From NCBI RefSeq assembly GCF_026343185.1, contig NZ_JAPEMA010000001.1, forward strand, positions 4,464,001 to 4,528,000: a DNA stretch of 64,000 nucleotides. The letters run 5' to 3'. Positions 33,842-43,201 of the stretch are shown here, in pieces. Position numbers and translations under genes: made by a program. The stretch's first letter is position 1. Every line of letters begins with the position of its first letter. The notes under the pieces were generated by a model. The model ran no database searches. It saw nothing but the letters and a program-made list of their open reading frames with translations, and was not told where the DNA came from. This DNA comes from Streptomyces sp. NBC_00091. Its GTDB lineage: Bacteria; Actinomycetota; Actinomycetes; Streptomycetales; Streptomycetaceae.

Positions 33842-34582
33842 TCAGTTCGGGCTCGTGGGGGCGCGGGTCAGGTCCACCGCCGGGAGGGACGGGAGGTGGC
33901 GGATCACGGCCGTCTCGGAGCGGAGCAGCTTCAGCTCCTCCGCGAGACGGGTCGCGGTGTCCGGGGCCTGGAGGAGGCGCTGCTTCGCCGGGGTGTCCAG
34001 GACGGCGGCGGCCGCCACCAGGTACGAGACCACCGACGGCTCGTCCGGCAGGTCCGGCGCCGAGGTCAGGGAGCGCTCGCGGGCCCCGGCCAGCCGCTTC
34101 TGGTAGCTGCGGAAGGCCCGCAGGACCCCCTCGGACAGGGCGCCCGCGCCGTCACCGGCGTCCTCCGGGAGTTCCTCCAGCTCCGCGACCAGGAACGGCC
34201 CCGACGCGTCGACCGAGAGCAGCCGTACCCGGGTGGTGCCGGTGGCCAGGACCTCGAAGCTGCCGTCCTCCCGCTCCCGGATCGTCGCCGCGTCCGCGAT
34301 GCAGCCCACCCGGTGGAACGCCTGGATCGGGTCCGGGCCGAAGCCGGCCGTCGGGCCCCGCTCGGGCAGGGCCGTCTGGTCGGGCAGCCCGGGCGCGGTC
34401 GGGGCGACCTCCCGGCCGTCGCGGATCGCGACGACCGCGAACCGGCGCGGCTCGTCCTCCCCGGTCTTCAGCAGCTCGCGCATCATGGCGCGATACCGCT
34501 CCTCGAAGACGTTCAGCGGCAGCACGAGGCCCGGGAACAGAACCGAGTTCAGCGGGAAGAGGGGCAGGCGAACGGTGGTCAC
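33842..34582 (-). CDS. Lon N-terminal (LON) substrate-binding domain protein
   Basis: A 246-residue protein consisting of a LON/PUA-like domain (starts TTVRLPLFPLNSVLFPGLVLPLNVFEERYR, then the FHRVGCIADAATI core) with no AAA or protease domain. Stand-alone LON proteins are common in actinobacteria and of unknown function. The IS605 right end lies immediately at its stop codon; the coding sequence itself looks complete. Confidence 0.9.
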   Translation of the reverse strand: MTTVRLPLFPLNSVLFPGLVLPLNVFEERYRAMMRELLKTGEDEPRRFAVVAIRDGREVAPTAPGLPDQTALPERGPTAGFGPDPIQAFHRVGCIADAATIREREDGSFEVLATGTTRVRLLSVDASGPFLVAELEELPEDAGDGAGALSEGVLRAFRSYQKRLAGARERSLTSAPDLPDEPSVVSYLVAAAAVLDTPAKQRLLQAPDTATRLAEELKLLRSETAVIRHLPSLPAVDLTRAPTSPN

Positions 34583-34616
34583 GAGGCACAGGGTAGTGGC
34601 CGGACGGCCCGGGCCG

Positions 34617-36206
34617 TCACCCCCGCCTCAGCAGCCGCGACGCGCCCGCCGCCACCGTCGTGGCCAGGATCCAGCCGAGCAGGACCAGCACCGCCGAACC
34701 CCACTGCCAGCCGCCCTCCACCTTCCACTGGCCCTGCTGGCCGAGATCGATCACCGGGAGCAGCAGGTCGAGCGCGTACAGGGCGGCGTCCCAGTGCGGG
34801 TGCTCCTCCGCCTTGATCGGCGCCGGCTGGTGCCGCAGGAACAGCAGGGTGCCCGCCGCCCACAGGACCGCCATCCAGAGCGCCGCCCGCCCCGGCCGGT
34901 ACCCGTAGACCACCGTCCAGTCCTGGAGGTACCCCCAGGCCTTGGCGGCCGGGGACAGGGTGGCCCGGCGGCGGCGCTGCTTGGCCACCAGCACCTCGCG
35001 GGCGCCGAGGTCCTCCCCGCCGTCCCGCAGCACGGCGGCGAGCCGCTCGTACGGCTCCGGCGAGTACTCGGGGGTGGCCGCCTCCAGCCACTCCAGGCGG
35101 CGGGAGAGCGGGAAGTGGCCCCGGGGCGCGAGGTTCTCGTAGACGAACCCCTCCATGGAGACCCGGCCGCGGCCCGGCCAGCTGGTGGAGCGGTCGACGA
35201 GCTTGACCACCTTCGCGCCGGAGACCACCACCCGGCCCCGCTCGGGGGCGTCGCCGACGAAGCGCAGCTCGGGCGTCTGGATGCGGCGCAGCGAGATCTC
35301 CTGGTCGGGGCGGAGGTCGAAGCGGGCGCCGTAGAAGTCGACGGAGTCGCCGAAGCGGCCGTCGTCCAGGCGCAGGCCGCCCCGGCATTCGAAGTGCTGC
35401 GTCGGCCCGTCGCGCGTGGGGGTCTGGCTCCAGTCGTACGGGCGGTCCGGGTCGCTGGTCGGGGAGGCGAGGCCGATGGAGGTCAGGTACAGGGTCCGCT
35501 CGACGGTCAGGGTCGGGGCGTTCAGCGCGCGGCGGCCGTACCGGTTGCGCAGCCGGGCGCCGCGCAGGCTCATCGAGGCGCCGACCTTCGCCGCGCGCAG
35601 GCTCACCTCGCCGTCGGTCTCCAGCATGTCGGCCTGGAGGTCCTGCGCGACCGCCATCCCGTCGGCGGCTATCGCCCGGCCCCTGCCGTCCCGGTGGATC
35701 ACGGCGTGGCTGATCAGCAGGTCGGTGCCGATCTGCGCGTCGGTCAGCCGGATGCCGCGCGCCACCCGGCAGCGCGCCAGGTGCAGGTCCCCCTCGGTGT
35801 GCAGCCGGGCCGCCTCCATCCGGGGTATCGCGCAGTTGTCCAGCCGCAGCGTGCCGAAGCGGGTCTCGGACAGCTGGATCTCGCCGTCGAAGCGGCAGGA
35901 GCGGATCTCCACGTACGGGGCGACCGTGCCACCGGACAGGTCCAGCCGCCCGGTGATCTGCGCGCCGCGCAGCTTCAGGCACCCCACCCGGCCCGGGACC
36001 GGAGCCGGCCCGGCCAGCAGCAGGTGGGCCACGACCTCCGCCCGGACCCGCCGCTCGGGGCCCCAGACCCGGCCCGCGTGCGGATCGTCCAGGTCCGCGG
36101 TGTGGGCACCGAGGTCGCAGACGGTGCCCGCCCGGAAGGTCTCCCACATCTGCTGCTCGGCGTCGGTGAGATCCTCCGGCCGCCCGTCCTCGTGCGCTTC
36201 GGTCAT
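34617..36206 (-). CDS. Large membrane-anchored repeat protein (annotated in relatives as membrane-associated oxidoreductase)
   Basis: A 529-residue protein. Residues about 75-330 form a beta-helix-like series of short repeats (GAQITGRLDLSG, CRFDGEIQLSETRF, GTLRLDNC, GARLRNRYG), similar in feel to pentapeptide-type or bactofilin-like stacks. A C-terminal part has two transmembrane segments (about 443-465 and 500-522). No redox motif is visible, so I would not accept an oxidoreductase function. It is divergent from the his operon. Confidence 0.65.
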   Translation of the reverse strand: MTEAHEDGRPEDLTDAEQQMWETFRAGTVCDLGAHTADLDDPHAGRVWGPERRVRAEVVAHLLLAGPAPVPGRVGCLKLRGAQITGRLDLSGGTVAPYVEIRSCRFDGEIQLSETRFGTLRLDNCAIPRMEAARLHTEGDLHLARCRVARGIRLTDAQIGTDLLISHAVIHRDGRGRAIAADGMAVAQDLQADMLETDGEVSLRAAKVGASMSLRGARLRNRYGRRALNAPTLTVERTLYLTSIGLASPTSDPDRPYDWSQTPTRDGPTQHFECRGGLRLDDGRFGDSVDFYGARFDLRPDQEISLRRIQTPELRFVGDAPERGRVVVSGAKVVKLVDRSTSWPGRGRVSMEGFVYENLAPRGHFPLSRRLEWLEAATPEYSPEPYERLAAVLRDGGEDLGAREVLVAKQRRRRATLSPAAKAWGYLQDWTVVYGYRPGRAALWMAVLWAAGTLLFLRHQPAPIKAEEHPHWDAALYALDLLLPVIDLGQQGQWKVEGGWQWGSAVLVLLGWILATTVAAGASRLLRRG

Positions 36207-36272
36207 GGCAGCCCCCCGCTGTCATTTACGTGTAGGAAGAACGCTAAGGGGCGGCAGTGACATCCGGGGTGT

Positions 36273-36289
36273 GTATCAGCCAGTGATAC
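36273..36289. promoter_or_regulatory. Palindrome upstream of hisD, possible operator
   Basis: GTATCA-GCCAG-TGATAC, a perfect 6+5+6 inverted repeat about 40 nt before the hisD start, in the 123-bp divergent promoter region. The regulator is unknown and a functional role is an inference. Confidence 0.35.
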
Positions 36290-36329
36290 GGGCGGACGGC
36301 GGTGGGAGACGGTCTGAGAGAATTGTGGG

Positions 36330-37679
36330 GTGATCTCTCGTATCGACCTGCGCGGTGACGCCCTCCCCGAGGGCGGCGCCCTGCGCGATCTGCTGCCCCG
36401 TGCCGAGTTCGACGTAGAAGCCGCCCTGGAGAAAGTGCGGCCCATCTGCGAGGACGTCCATCATCGCGGCACAGCGGCGCTGATCGAGTACGCGCAGAAG
36501 TTCGACGGGGTCGAGCTCTCGCAGGTCCGGGTGCCCGCGGAGGCCGTCAAGGCCGCCCTGGAGCAGCTGGACCCGGCCGTCCGCGCCGCCCTGGAGGAGT
36601 CCATCCGGCGTGCCCGGATCGTGCACCGCAACCAGCGCCGCAGCGAGCACACCACCCAGGTGGTCCCCGGCGGCACGGTGACCGAGAAGTGGGTTCCGGT
36701 CGAGCGCGTGGGGCTGTACGCCCCGGGCGGCCGCTCCGTGTACCCGTCCTCCGTGGTCATGAACGTGGTACCGGCCCAGGAGGCGGGCGTCGAGTCGATC
36801 GCGCTCGCGTCCCCGCCGCAGAAGGAGTTTGGCGGTCTGCCGCACCCGACGATCCTCGCCGCGTGCGCGCTGCTCGGCGTGGACGAGGTGTACGCGGCCG
36901 GCGGCGCCCAGGCCGTCGCGATGTTCGCGTACGGGACCGACGAGTGCGCGCCCGCCAACATGGTGACCGGCCCCGGCAACATCTGGGTCGCCGCCGCCAA
37001 GCGCTACTTCACCGGGAAGATCGGCATCGACACCGAGGCCGGCCCCACCGAGATCGCGGTCCTCGCGGACTCCACGGCCGACCCGGTGCACGTCGCCGCC
37101 GACCTGATCAGCCAGGCCGAGCACGACCCGCTGGCCGCCGCCGTCCTCGTCACGGACTCCGCCGAGCTGGCGGACGCCGTCGAGCGCGAGCTGGAGCCGC
37201 AGGTCGCGGCCTCCAAGCACATCCACGACCGGATCAAGCCCGCCCTCGCGGGCAGGCAGTCCGCGATCGTGCTGGTCGACAACCTCGAGGAGGGCCTCAA
37301 GGTCGTCGACGCGTACGGCGCCGAGCACCTGGAGATCCAGACCGCGGACGCGGCCGCCTGGGCCGCCCGGGTCCGCAACGCCGGCGCGATCTTCGTCGGC
37401 CCCTGGGCCCCGGTCTCCCTCGGCGACTACTGCGCCGGGTCGAACCACGTCCTGCCCACCGGCGGCTGCGCCTGCCACTCCTCGGGCCTGTCCGTGCAGT
37501 CCTTCCTGCGCGGCATCCACATCGTCGACTACACGCGCGACGCCCTCGCCGAGGTCGCCCACCACGTGGTGACGCTGGCCGAGGCCGAGGACCTGCCCGC
37601 GCACGGCGCGGCCATCAAGGCACGTTTTGCCGGAGGCGAACAGGACCAGCACAGCGGATGGAAGGTGCCGACCCCGTGA
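36330..37679 (+). CDS. hisD: Histidinol dehydrogenase
   Basis: A 449-residue enzyme for the last two steps of histidine synthesis (L-histidinol to L-histidine, NAD+, Zn2+). Conserved stretches: [48 protein letters not shown] and SNHVLPTGG near the zinc site. GTG start. First gene of a tightly coupled his operon: its stop overlaps hisC (GTGA). Confidence 0.97.
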   Translation: MISRIDLRGDALPEGGALRDLLPRAEFDVEAALEKVRPICEDVHHRGTAALIEYAQKFDGVELSQVRVPAEAVKAALEQLDPAVRAALEESIRRARIVHRNQRRSEHTTQVVPGGTVTEKWVPVERVGLYAPGGRSVYPSSVVMNVVPAQEAGVESIALASPPQKEFGGLPHPTILAACALLGVDEVYAAGGAQAVAMFAYGTDECAPANMVTGPGNIWVAAAKRYFTGKIGIDTEAGPTEIAVLADSTADPVHVAADLISQAEHDPLAAAVLVTDSAELADAVERELEPQVAASKHIHDRIKPALAGRQSAIVLVDNLEEGLKVVDAYGAEHLEIQTADAAAWAARVRNAGAIFVGPWAPVSLGDYCAGSNHVLPTGGCACHSSGLSVQSFLRGIHIVDYTRDALAEVAHHVVTLAEAEDLPAHGAAIKARFAGGEQDQHSGWKVPTP

Positions 37680-38788
37680 CCGGTATCGGAATCGACGACC
37701 TCCCCATCCGGGACGAACTGCGCGGCAAGACCCCGTACGGCGCCCCGCAGCTCGAGGTGGCCGTCCAGCTGAACACCAACGAGAACCCGTACGAGCTGCC
37801 CGAGCCGCTCGTCCGGCGCATCGCCGAGCGCGTCGCCGACGCCGCCCGCACCCTCAACCGCTACCCCGACCGGGACGCGGTCGAACTGCGCACCCAGCTC
37901 GCCGCCTACCTCACCCGTACGGGCAAGCACCCGGTCGCCAAGGAGAACGTCTGGGCCGCCAACGGCTCCAACGAGGTCCTCCAGCAGCTGCTCCAGACCT
38001 TCGGCGGCCCGGGACGCACGGCGATCGGCTTCGAGCCCTCGTACTCCATGCACGCCCTCATCGCGCGCGGCACCGGCACCGGCTGGATCTCCGGCCCGCG
38101 CCGGGAGGACTTCACCATCGACGTGGAGGCGGCGGAGCGGGCGATCGCCGAGAACGCCCCCGACGTCGTCTTCATCGCCTCGCCCAACAACCCCACGGGC
38201 ACCGCGGTCGAGGCGGAGACGGTCCTCGCCCTGTACGAGGCCGCCCAGGCCGCGAAGCCGTCGCTGGTGGTCGTGGACGAGGCGTACGTGGAGTTCTCCC
38301 ACCGGGACTCCCTCCTCCCGCTGATCGAGGGCCGCCCCAACCTGGTGGTCTCCCGGACCATGTCCAAGGCCTTCGGCGCCGCCGGCCTGCGCCTGGGCTA
38401 CCTCGCCGCGCACTCCGCCGTGGTCGACGCCGTGCAGCTCGTACGCCTGCCGTACCACCTGTCCGCCGTCACCCAGGCGACCGCGCTGGCCGCCCTGGAG
38501 TACACCGACACCCTGCTCGGCTACGTCGAGCAGCTCAAGGCCGAGCGGGACCGCCTCGTCATCGAGCTGCGGGCCATCGGCTACGAGGTCACCGAGTCCG
38601 ACGCGAACTTCGTCCAGTTCGGAAAGTTCGACGATTCCCACACCGCCTGGCAGAAGATCCTCGACCAGGGCGTCCTGGTCCGGGACAACGGCGTACCGGG
38701 CTGGCTGCGGGTCACCGCCGGCACGCCGGCCGAGAACGACGCGTTCCTGGAAGCGGTTCGCGCACTGAAGAAGGAGCAGCAGGCATGA
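37676..38788 (+). CDS. hisC: Histidinol-phosphate aminotransferase
   Basis: A 370-residue PLP enzyme (fold type I). It starts at a GTG overlapping hisD and overlaps hisB by ATGA. Shows [29 protein letters not shown] and the PLP-lysine motif [17 protein letters not shown]. Converts imidazole-acetol phosphate to histidinol phosphate. Confidence 0.97.
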   Translation: MTGIGIDDLPIRDELRGKTPYGAPQLEVAVQLNTNENPYELPEPLVRRIAERVADAARTLNRYPDRDAVELRTQLAAYLTRTGKHPVAKENVWAANGSNEVLQQLLQTFGGPGRTAIGFEPSYSMHALIARGTGTGWISGPRREDFTIDVEAAERAIAENAPDVVFIASPNNPTGTAVEAETVLALYEAAQAAKPSLVVVDEAYVEFSHRDSLLPLIEGRPNLVVSRTMSKAFGAAGLRLGYLAAHSAVVDAVQLVRLPYHLSAVTQATALAALEYTDTLLGYVEQLKAERDRLVIELRAIGYEVTESDANFVQFGKFDDSHTAWQKILDQGVLVRDNGVPGWLRVTAGTPAENDAFLEAVRALKKEQQA

Positions 38789-39378
38789 GCCGCATCGGAC
38801 GGGTCGAGCGCACCACGAAGGAGACCTCGGTCCTCGTCGAGATAAACCTCGACGGCACCGGCCAGGTCGACGTCGCGACCGGCGTGGGCTTCTACGACCA
38901 CATGCTCGACCAGCTCGGCCGCCACGGCCTCTTCGACCTCACGGTCAAGACGGACGGCGACCTGCACATCGACAGCCACCACACCATCGAGGACACCGCC
39001 CTCGCGCTGGGCGCCGCCTTCAAGCAGGCCCTCGGCGACAAGGTGGGCATCTACCGCTTCGGCAACTGCACCGTGCCGCTGGACGAGTCCCTCGCCCAGG
39101 TGACCGTGGACCTCTCCGGCCGCCCCTACCTCGTGCACACCGAGCCCGAGAACATGGCGCCGATGATCGGCGAGTACGACACGACGATGACCCGGCACAT
39201 CTTCGAGTCCTTCGTCGCGCAGGCCCAGATCGCCCTGCACATCCACGTCCCGTACGGCCGCAACGCCCACCACATCGTGGAGTGCCAGTTCAAGGCCCTC
39301 GCCCGGGCCCTGCGCTACGCCGCCGAGTTCGACCCGCGCGCCGCCGGGATCCTGCCCTCCACGAAGGGCGCCCTCTAG
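38785..39378 (+). CDS. hisB: Imidazoleglycerol-phosphate dehydratase
   Basis: A 197-residue manganese enzyme, monofunctional (no N-terminal phosphatase). It has the duplicated His-rich motifs [23 protein letters not shown] and GRNAHHIVE. Overlaps hisC by ATGA. Confidence 0.97.
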   Translation: MSRIGRVERTTKETSVLVEINLDGTGQVDVATGVGFYDHMLDQLGRHGLFDLTVKTDGDLHIDSHHTIEDTALALGAAFKQALGDKVGIYRFGNCTVPLDESLAQVTVDLSGRPYLVHTEPENMAPMIGEYDTTMTRHIFESFVAQAQIALHIHVPYGRNAHHIVECQFKALARALRYAAEFDPRAAGILPSTKGAL

Positions 39379-39380
39379 CC

Positions 39381-39548
39381 GTGAACGGCCTCAACACCAT
39401 CCTGATCGTCCTCGGCCTCTTCCTGGCCGGGGGCGTCTACTCCTTCCAGAAGCAGAAGATGCCCAAGTCGGTGATCATTCTGCTCGCCCTCGGCTCCGTG
39501 ATGTGTCTGGCCGCGGGAGTCCTGCGAATCCAAGGAATCTGGGAATGA
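39381..39548 (+). CDS. Small membrane protein in his operon (55 aa)
   Basis: A 55-residue protein starting at GTG 39381, two nt after the hisB stop and overlapping hisH by ATGA. Two hydrophobic segments (about residues 4-20 and 30-49) are separated by FQKQKMPKS. Its placement inside the operon between hisB and hisH, with overlapping ends, supports a real, translated gene. Function unknown; possibly membrane anchoring or modulation of the pathway (inference). Confidence 0.82.
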   Translation: MNGLNTILIVLGLFLAGGVYSFQKQKMPKSVIILLALGSVMCLAAGVLRIQGIWE

Positions 39549-40186
39549 GCGCTAAGAAGAACGTCGTCGTCTTCGACTACGGCTTCGGCAACATCCGCTC
39601 CGCCGAGCGCGCCCTCGCGCGCGTCGGTGCGGACGTGGAGATCACCCGCGACTACGACAAGGCGATGGACGCCGACGGTCTCCTCGTTCCCGGCGTCGGC
39701 GCCTTCTCCGCCTGCATGCAGGGCCTCAAGGCCGCCCGCGGCGACTGGATCATCGGCCGCAGGCTCTCCGGAGGCCGCCCCGTCATGGGCATCTGCGTGG
39801 GCATGCAGATCCTCTTCGAGCGCGGCATCGAGCACGGGGTCGAGACCGAGGGCCTCGACGAGTGGCCCGGCACCGTCGGCCCGCTGAAGGCCCCGGTCGT
39901 CCCCCACATGGGCTGGAACACCGTCGAGGCCCCGGCCGACAGCCAGGCCTTCGCCGGCCTCGACGCCGACGCCCGCTTCTACTTCGTGCACTCCTACGCG
40001 GCCCACGACTGGAGCCTGGAGGTCACCAACCCGGCGATCCGCGCTCCCCGGGTCACCTGGGCCACCCATGGCGAGCGGTTCGTCGCGGCGGTGGAGAACC
40101 GGGCCCTGTGGGCGACCCAGTTCCACCCCGAGAAGTCCGGCGACGCCGGAGCCCAGCTCCTCACCAACTGGATCGAGACCCTGTGA
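39545..40186 (+). CDS. hisH: Imidazole glycerol phosphate synthase, glutaminase subunit
   Basis: A 213-residue class I glutamine amidotransferase. The nucleophile Cys is in [10 protein letters not shown], and the catalytic His/Glu lie in TQFHPEKSG. It supplies ammonia to HisF. Overlaps the small membrane gene upstream by ATGA and priA downstream. Confidence 0.97.
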   Translation: MSAKKNVVVFDYGFGNIRSAERALARVGADVEITRDYDKAMDADGLLVPGVGAFSACMQGLKAARGDWIIGRRLSGGRPVMGICVGMQILFERGIEHGVETEGLDEWPGTVGPLKAPVVPHMGWNTVEAPADSQAFAGLDADARFYFVHSYAAHDWSLEVTNPAIRAPRVTWATHGERFVAAVENRALWATQFHPEKSGDAGAQLLTNWIETL

Positions 40187-40917
40187 TGACCGCACCCACG
40201 CTCGAACTCCTCCCCGCGGTCGACGTCCGCGACGGTCAGGCCGTGCGCCTCGTCCACGGCGTGTCCGGCAGTGAGACCTCCTACGGCTCCCCGCTCGAAG
40301 CGGCCCTCGCCTGGCAGCGCTCCGGCGCCGAATGGCTGCACCTCGTCGACCTGGACGCCGCCTTCGGCACCGGCGACAACCGCGCCCTGGTCGCCGAGAT
40401 CACCCGCGCCATGGACATCAAGGTCGAACTGTCCGGCGGCATCCGCGACGACGCCACGCTCGCCGCGGCCCTGGCCACCGGCTGCACCCGCGTCAACCTC
40501 GGCACCGCCGCCCTGGAGACCCCCGAGTGGGCCGCCAAGGCCATCGCCGAGCACGGCGACAAGATCGCGATCGGCCTCGACGTCCGCGGCACCACCCTCA
40601 AGGGCCGCGGCTGGACCAGCGAGGGCGGCGACCTCTACGAGACCCTCGCCCGCCTGGACTCCGAGGGCTGCGCCCGGTACGTCGTCACCGACATCGGCAA
40701 GGACGGCACGCTGACCGGCCCCAACCTGGAGCTGCTGAAGAACGTCTGCGCCGCCACCGACCGGCCCGTCGTCGCCTCCGGCGGCATCTCCTCCCTGGAC
40801 GACCTGCGGGCCCTGTCCGGGCTCGTCCCCCTCGGCGTCGAGGGCGCCATCGTCGGAAAGGCCCTGTACGCCAAGGCCTTCACCCTGGAAGAAGCACTGA
40901 AGGCGGTCCGCGCATGA
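40186..40917 (+). CDS. priA: Bifunctional phosphoribosyl isomerase PriA (HisA/TrpF)
   Basis: A 243-residue TIM barrel with [18 protein letters not shown] (catalytic Asp) and [13 protein letters not shown] (second Asp). In Streptomyces PriA isomerises both ProFAR (His) and PRA (Trp), replacing the missing trpF; no trpF is seen beside the trp genes here, which supports that. ATG 40186 overlaps the hisH stop; a GTG one codon upstream is possible. Confidence 0.96.
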   Translation: MTAPTLELLPAVDVRDGQAVRLVHGVSGSETSYGSPLEAALAWQRSGAEWLHLVDLDAAFGTGDNRALVAEITRAMDIKVELSGGIRDDATLAAALATGCTRVNLGTAALETPEWAAKAIAEHGDKIAIGLDVRGTTLKGRGWTSEGGDLYETLARLDSEGCARYVVTDIGKDGTLTGPNLELLKNVCAATDRPVVASGGISSLDDLRALSGLVPLGVEGAIVGKALYAKAFTLEEALKAVRA

Positions 40918-41300
40918 GCTCCTCCGACATCCGCCGCATCTCCTCGGGCGGCCCCTACGAGGACGTCATCGGCTACTCCCGCGCCGTGCAGCTCCCCAAC
41001 GGGCTCGTCCTCGTCTCCGGCTGCACCGCCGCCGACGGCGGAGGCCCGTACGACCAGGCGATCACGGCCTTCGGCGTGGCCTTCAAGGCGCTCGCGCAGG
41101 CCGGGCTCGGCCCCGAGCACGTGGTCCGCACCCGGATGTACCTCACGCACGCCCGGGACGTGGACGAGGTGGGCCGCGCCCACAAGGAGCTCTTCGACGA
41201 GGTCCGCCCCGCCGCCTCCATGATCATCGTCTCCGGCTTCGTCGACCCCAGCATGGTCGTCGAGGTGGAGGTCGAGGCGTACAAGGGAGACGCGGCATGA
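40914..41300 (+). CDS. RidA/YjgF-type protein in his operon
   Basis: A 128-residue RidA-fold protein, overlapping priA and hisF by ATGA at both ends. It has [21 protein letters not shown] (the Arg of the RidA active site) and [17 protein letters not shown]. RidA deaminates reactive enamine/imine products of PLP enzymes. Its placement between priA and hisF suggests protection of the pathway, but it belongs to a divergent subgroup and activity is inferred. Confidence 0.88.
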   Translation: MSSSDIRRISSGGPYEDVIGYSRAVQLPNGLVLVSGCTAADGGGPYDQAITAFGVAFKALAQAGLGPEHVVRTRMYLTHARDVDEVGRAHKELFDEVRPAASMIIVSGFVDPSMVVEVEVEAYKGDAA

Positions 41301-42052
41301 CCCTCGCCGTACGGGTGATCCCCTGCCTGGACGTGGACAACGGCCGGGTCGTCAAGGGCGTCAACTTCCAGAACCTGCGCGACGCCGGCGACCCGGTGGA
41401 GATGGCCAAGCTGTACGACGCCGAGGGCGCCGACGAGCTGACCTTCCTCGACATCACCGCCTCCTCCGGCAACCGCGAGACCACCTACGACGTGGTCCGG
41501 CGCACCGCCGAGCAGGTCTTCATCCCGCTCACCGTGGGCGGCGGCGTCCGCACCGCCGACGACGTGGACAAGCTGCTGCGGGCCGGCGCGGACAAGGTGG
41601 GCGTGAACACGGCCGCCATCGCCCGCCCCGAGCTGATCCAGGAGATCGCCGAGCGCTTCGGCCGCCAGGTCCTGGTCCTGTCGGTCGACGCCCGCCGCAC
41701 CGAATCCGGCTCCTTCGAGGTCACCACCCACGGCGGCCGCCGGGGCACCGGCATCGACGCCGTCGAGTGGGCGCACCGCGCGGCCGAACTGGGCGCCGGG
41801 GAGATCCTGCTGAACTCCATGGACGCCGACGGCACCAAGGACGGCTACGACACCGAGATGATCGCGGCCGTACGCAAGCACGTCACGGTCCCGGTGATCG
41901 CCTCGGGCGGCGCCGGCAAGCTGGAGCACTTCCCGCCGGCGATCGCGGCGGGCGCCGACGCGGTCCTCGCGGCCTCGGTGTTCCACTTCGGCGACCTGCG
42001 CATCTCCGAGGTCAAGGCCACCCTCCGCGAAGCCGGCCTCCCGGTCCGCTGA
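41297..42052 (+). CDS. hisF: Imidazole glycerol phosphate synthase, cyclase subunit
   Basis: A 251-residue TIM barrel with [14 protein letters not shown] and [12 protein letters not shown]. Forms the HisFH complex with HisH, giving IGP and AICAR. ATG 41297 overlaps the RidA gene. A hairpin lies just downstream. Confidence 0.97.
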   Translation: MTLAVRVIPCLDVDNGRVVKGVNFQNLRDAGDPVEMAKLYDAEGADELTFLDITASSGNRETTYDVVRRTAEQVFIPLTVGGGVRTADDVDKLLRAGADKVGVNTAAIARPELIQEIAERFGRQVLVLSVDARRTESGSFEVTTHGGRRGTGIDAVEWAHRAAELGAGEILLNSMDADGTKDGYDTEMIAAVRKHVTVPVIASGGAGKLEHFPPAIAAGADAVLAASVFHFGDLRISEVKATLREAGLPVR

Positions 42053-42060
42053 GCCGCCAC

Positions 42061-42090
42061 GCCGTCGGGGCCCGGCCGGGTCCCGACGGC
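42061..42090. terminator. Bidirectional hairpin after hisF
   Basis: GCCGTCGGGGCCC pairs with GGGTCCCGACGGC (one G-T pair) around a short loop, between convergent stops. Confidence 0.8.
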
Positions 42091-42099
42091 GGGTGTGCC

Positions 42100-42732
42100 T
42101 CAAATGCCCAGCTGGGCCACCGTCAGCCTGGCGACGGCCTCCTTCTCGCCGTCCAGCTCCACGGCGGCGGAGCTCTGGCGGCCGAAGCAGAACAGCGTCA
42201 GCTCGCCCGGCTCCCCGGTCACCGTCACCACCGGTACGCCCTTGTGCGCCACCGCCGTGCGGCCGTCCGGGCGGCGCAGGACCAGGCCCACCGGGGAGCG
42301 ACGGCCCGTCAGGCGGGCCAGCTTCTCCAGCCGGGACCAGAGCGCGTCCGAGAACACCGGGTCCAGCGTCCGAGGCGACCAGTCCGGCTGGGCGCGCCGC
42401 ACGTCCTCCGCGTGGACGTAGAACTCCACCGCGTTCGCCGCCTCGTCGATCTGCTTCAGCGCGTACACGGACAGCTTCGGCGGTCCCGTGCGGATCAGCT
42501 GGATCAGCTCCTCGTACGGCTTGGCCGCGTACTCGGCCATCGCCCGGTCGAGGCGGTCCTTCAGCACGTTCAGCAACAGCCCGCCCGCCGCGTCCGGGCG
42601 GCGCTCGCGCACCACCACGTGCGCCGCCAGGTCCCGGCAGGTCCAGCCGTCGCACAGCGTCGGCGCCTCCGGTCCCGCCGCCTCCAAAAGGTCCGCCAGC
42701 AGCAGGCGTTCACGCTTCGCATGGGTAGACAT
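42100..42732 (-). CDS. TIGR03085-type DinB/mycothiol-dependent-like metal-binding protein
   Basis: A 210-residue helical protein. The N-terminal region LCDGWTCRDLAAHVVVRERRPDA matches the maleylpyruvate-isomerase-type (mycothiol-dependent) DinB-like fold, whose His residues bind a divalent metal. It interrupts the his-trp block on the opposite strand, between hisF and hisI. Substrate unknown. Start ATG 42732. Confidence 0.82.
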   Translation of the reverse strand: MSTHAKRERLLLADLLEAAGPEAPTLCDGWTCRDLAAHVVVRERRPDAAGGLLLNVLKDRLDRAMAEYAAKPYEELIQLIRTGPPKLSVYALKQIDEAANAVEFYVHAEDVRRAQPDWSPRTLDPVFSDALWSRLEKLARLTGRRSPVGLVLRRPDGRTAVAHKGVPVVTVTGEPGELTLFCFGRQSSAAVELDGEKEAVARLTVAQLGI

Positions 42733-42825
42733 ACGGGCCACCCTACGACCGGAACCCGCCCCGCGGCTGCCCATCAGGCGGACGGTGATCCGTAACAGGT
42801 CCTTCCGCGCGGCACAATGGGGCCC

Positions 42826-43188
42826 ATGAGTACGTCCTCCCTCGACCCCGCAGTCGCCGCCCGCCTCAAGCGCTCCCCGGACGGCCTGGTACCGGCCATC
42901 GCCCAGCAGTACGACACCGGTGAGGTGCTGATGCTCGGCTGGATGGACGACGAGGCCCTGCACCGCACCCTCACCACCGGCCGCTGCACCTACTGGTCCC
43001 GCAGCCGTCAGGAGTACTGGGTCAAGGGGGACACCTCAGGCCACTTCCAGCACGTGAAGTCCGTCGCCCTCGACTGCGACGCCGACACCGTGCTCGTGAA
43101 GGTCGACCAGGTCGGGGCCGCCTGCCACACCGGCGCCCGCACGTGCTTCGACGCCGATGTCCTCTTCAGCGACGCTGCTAGCCAGTAA
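42826..43188 (+). CDS. hisI: Phosphoribosyl-AMP cyclohydrolase
   Basis: A 120-residue zinc enzyme with [33 protein letters not shown] and the Cys/His metal ligands near [20 protein letters not shown]. Stand-alone HisI without the HisE domain. ATG 42826 is chosen; an in-frame ATG 9 nt upstream is possible. Followed 13 nt later by trpE. Confidence 0.96.
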   Translation: MSTSSLDPAVAARLKRSPDGLVPAIAQQYDTGEVLMLGWMDDEALHRTLTTGRCTYWSRSRQEYWVKGDTSGHFQHVKSVALDCDADTVLVKVDQVGAACHTGARTCFDADVLFSDAASQ

Positions 43189-43201
43189 GGGTCCCCACCG
43201 C

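Noticed and set aside
43189..43201. Trp attenuator before trpE
   Set aside because: Only 13 nt separate hisI and trpE, too short for a leader peptide and hairpins.
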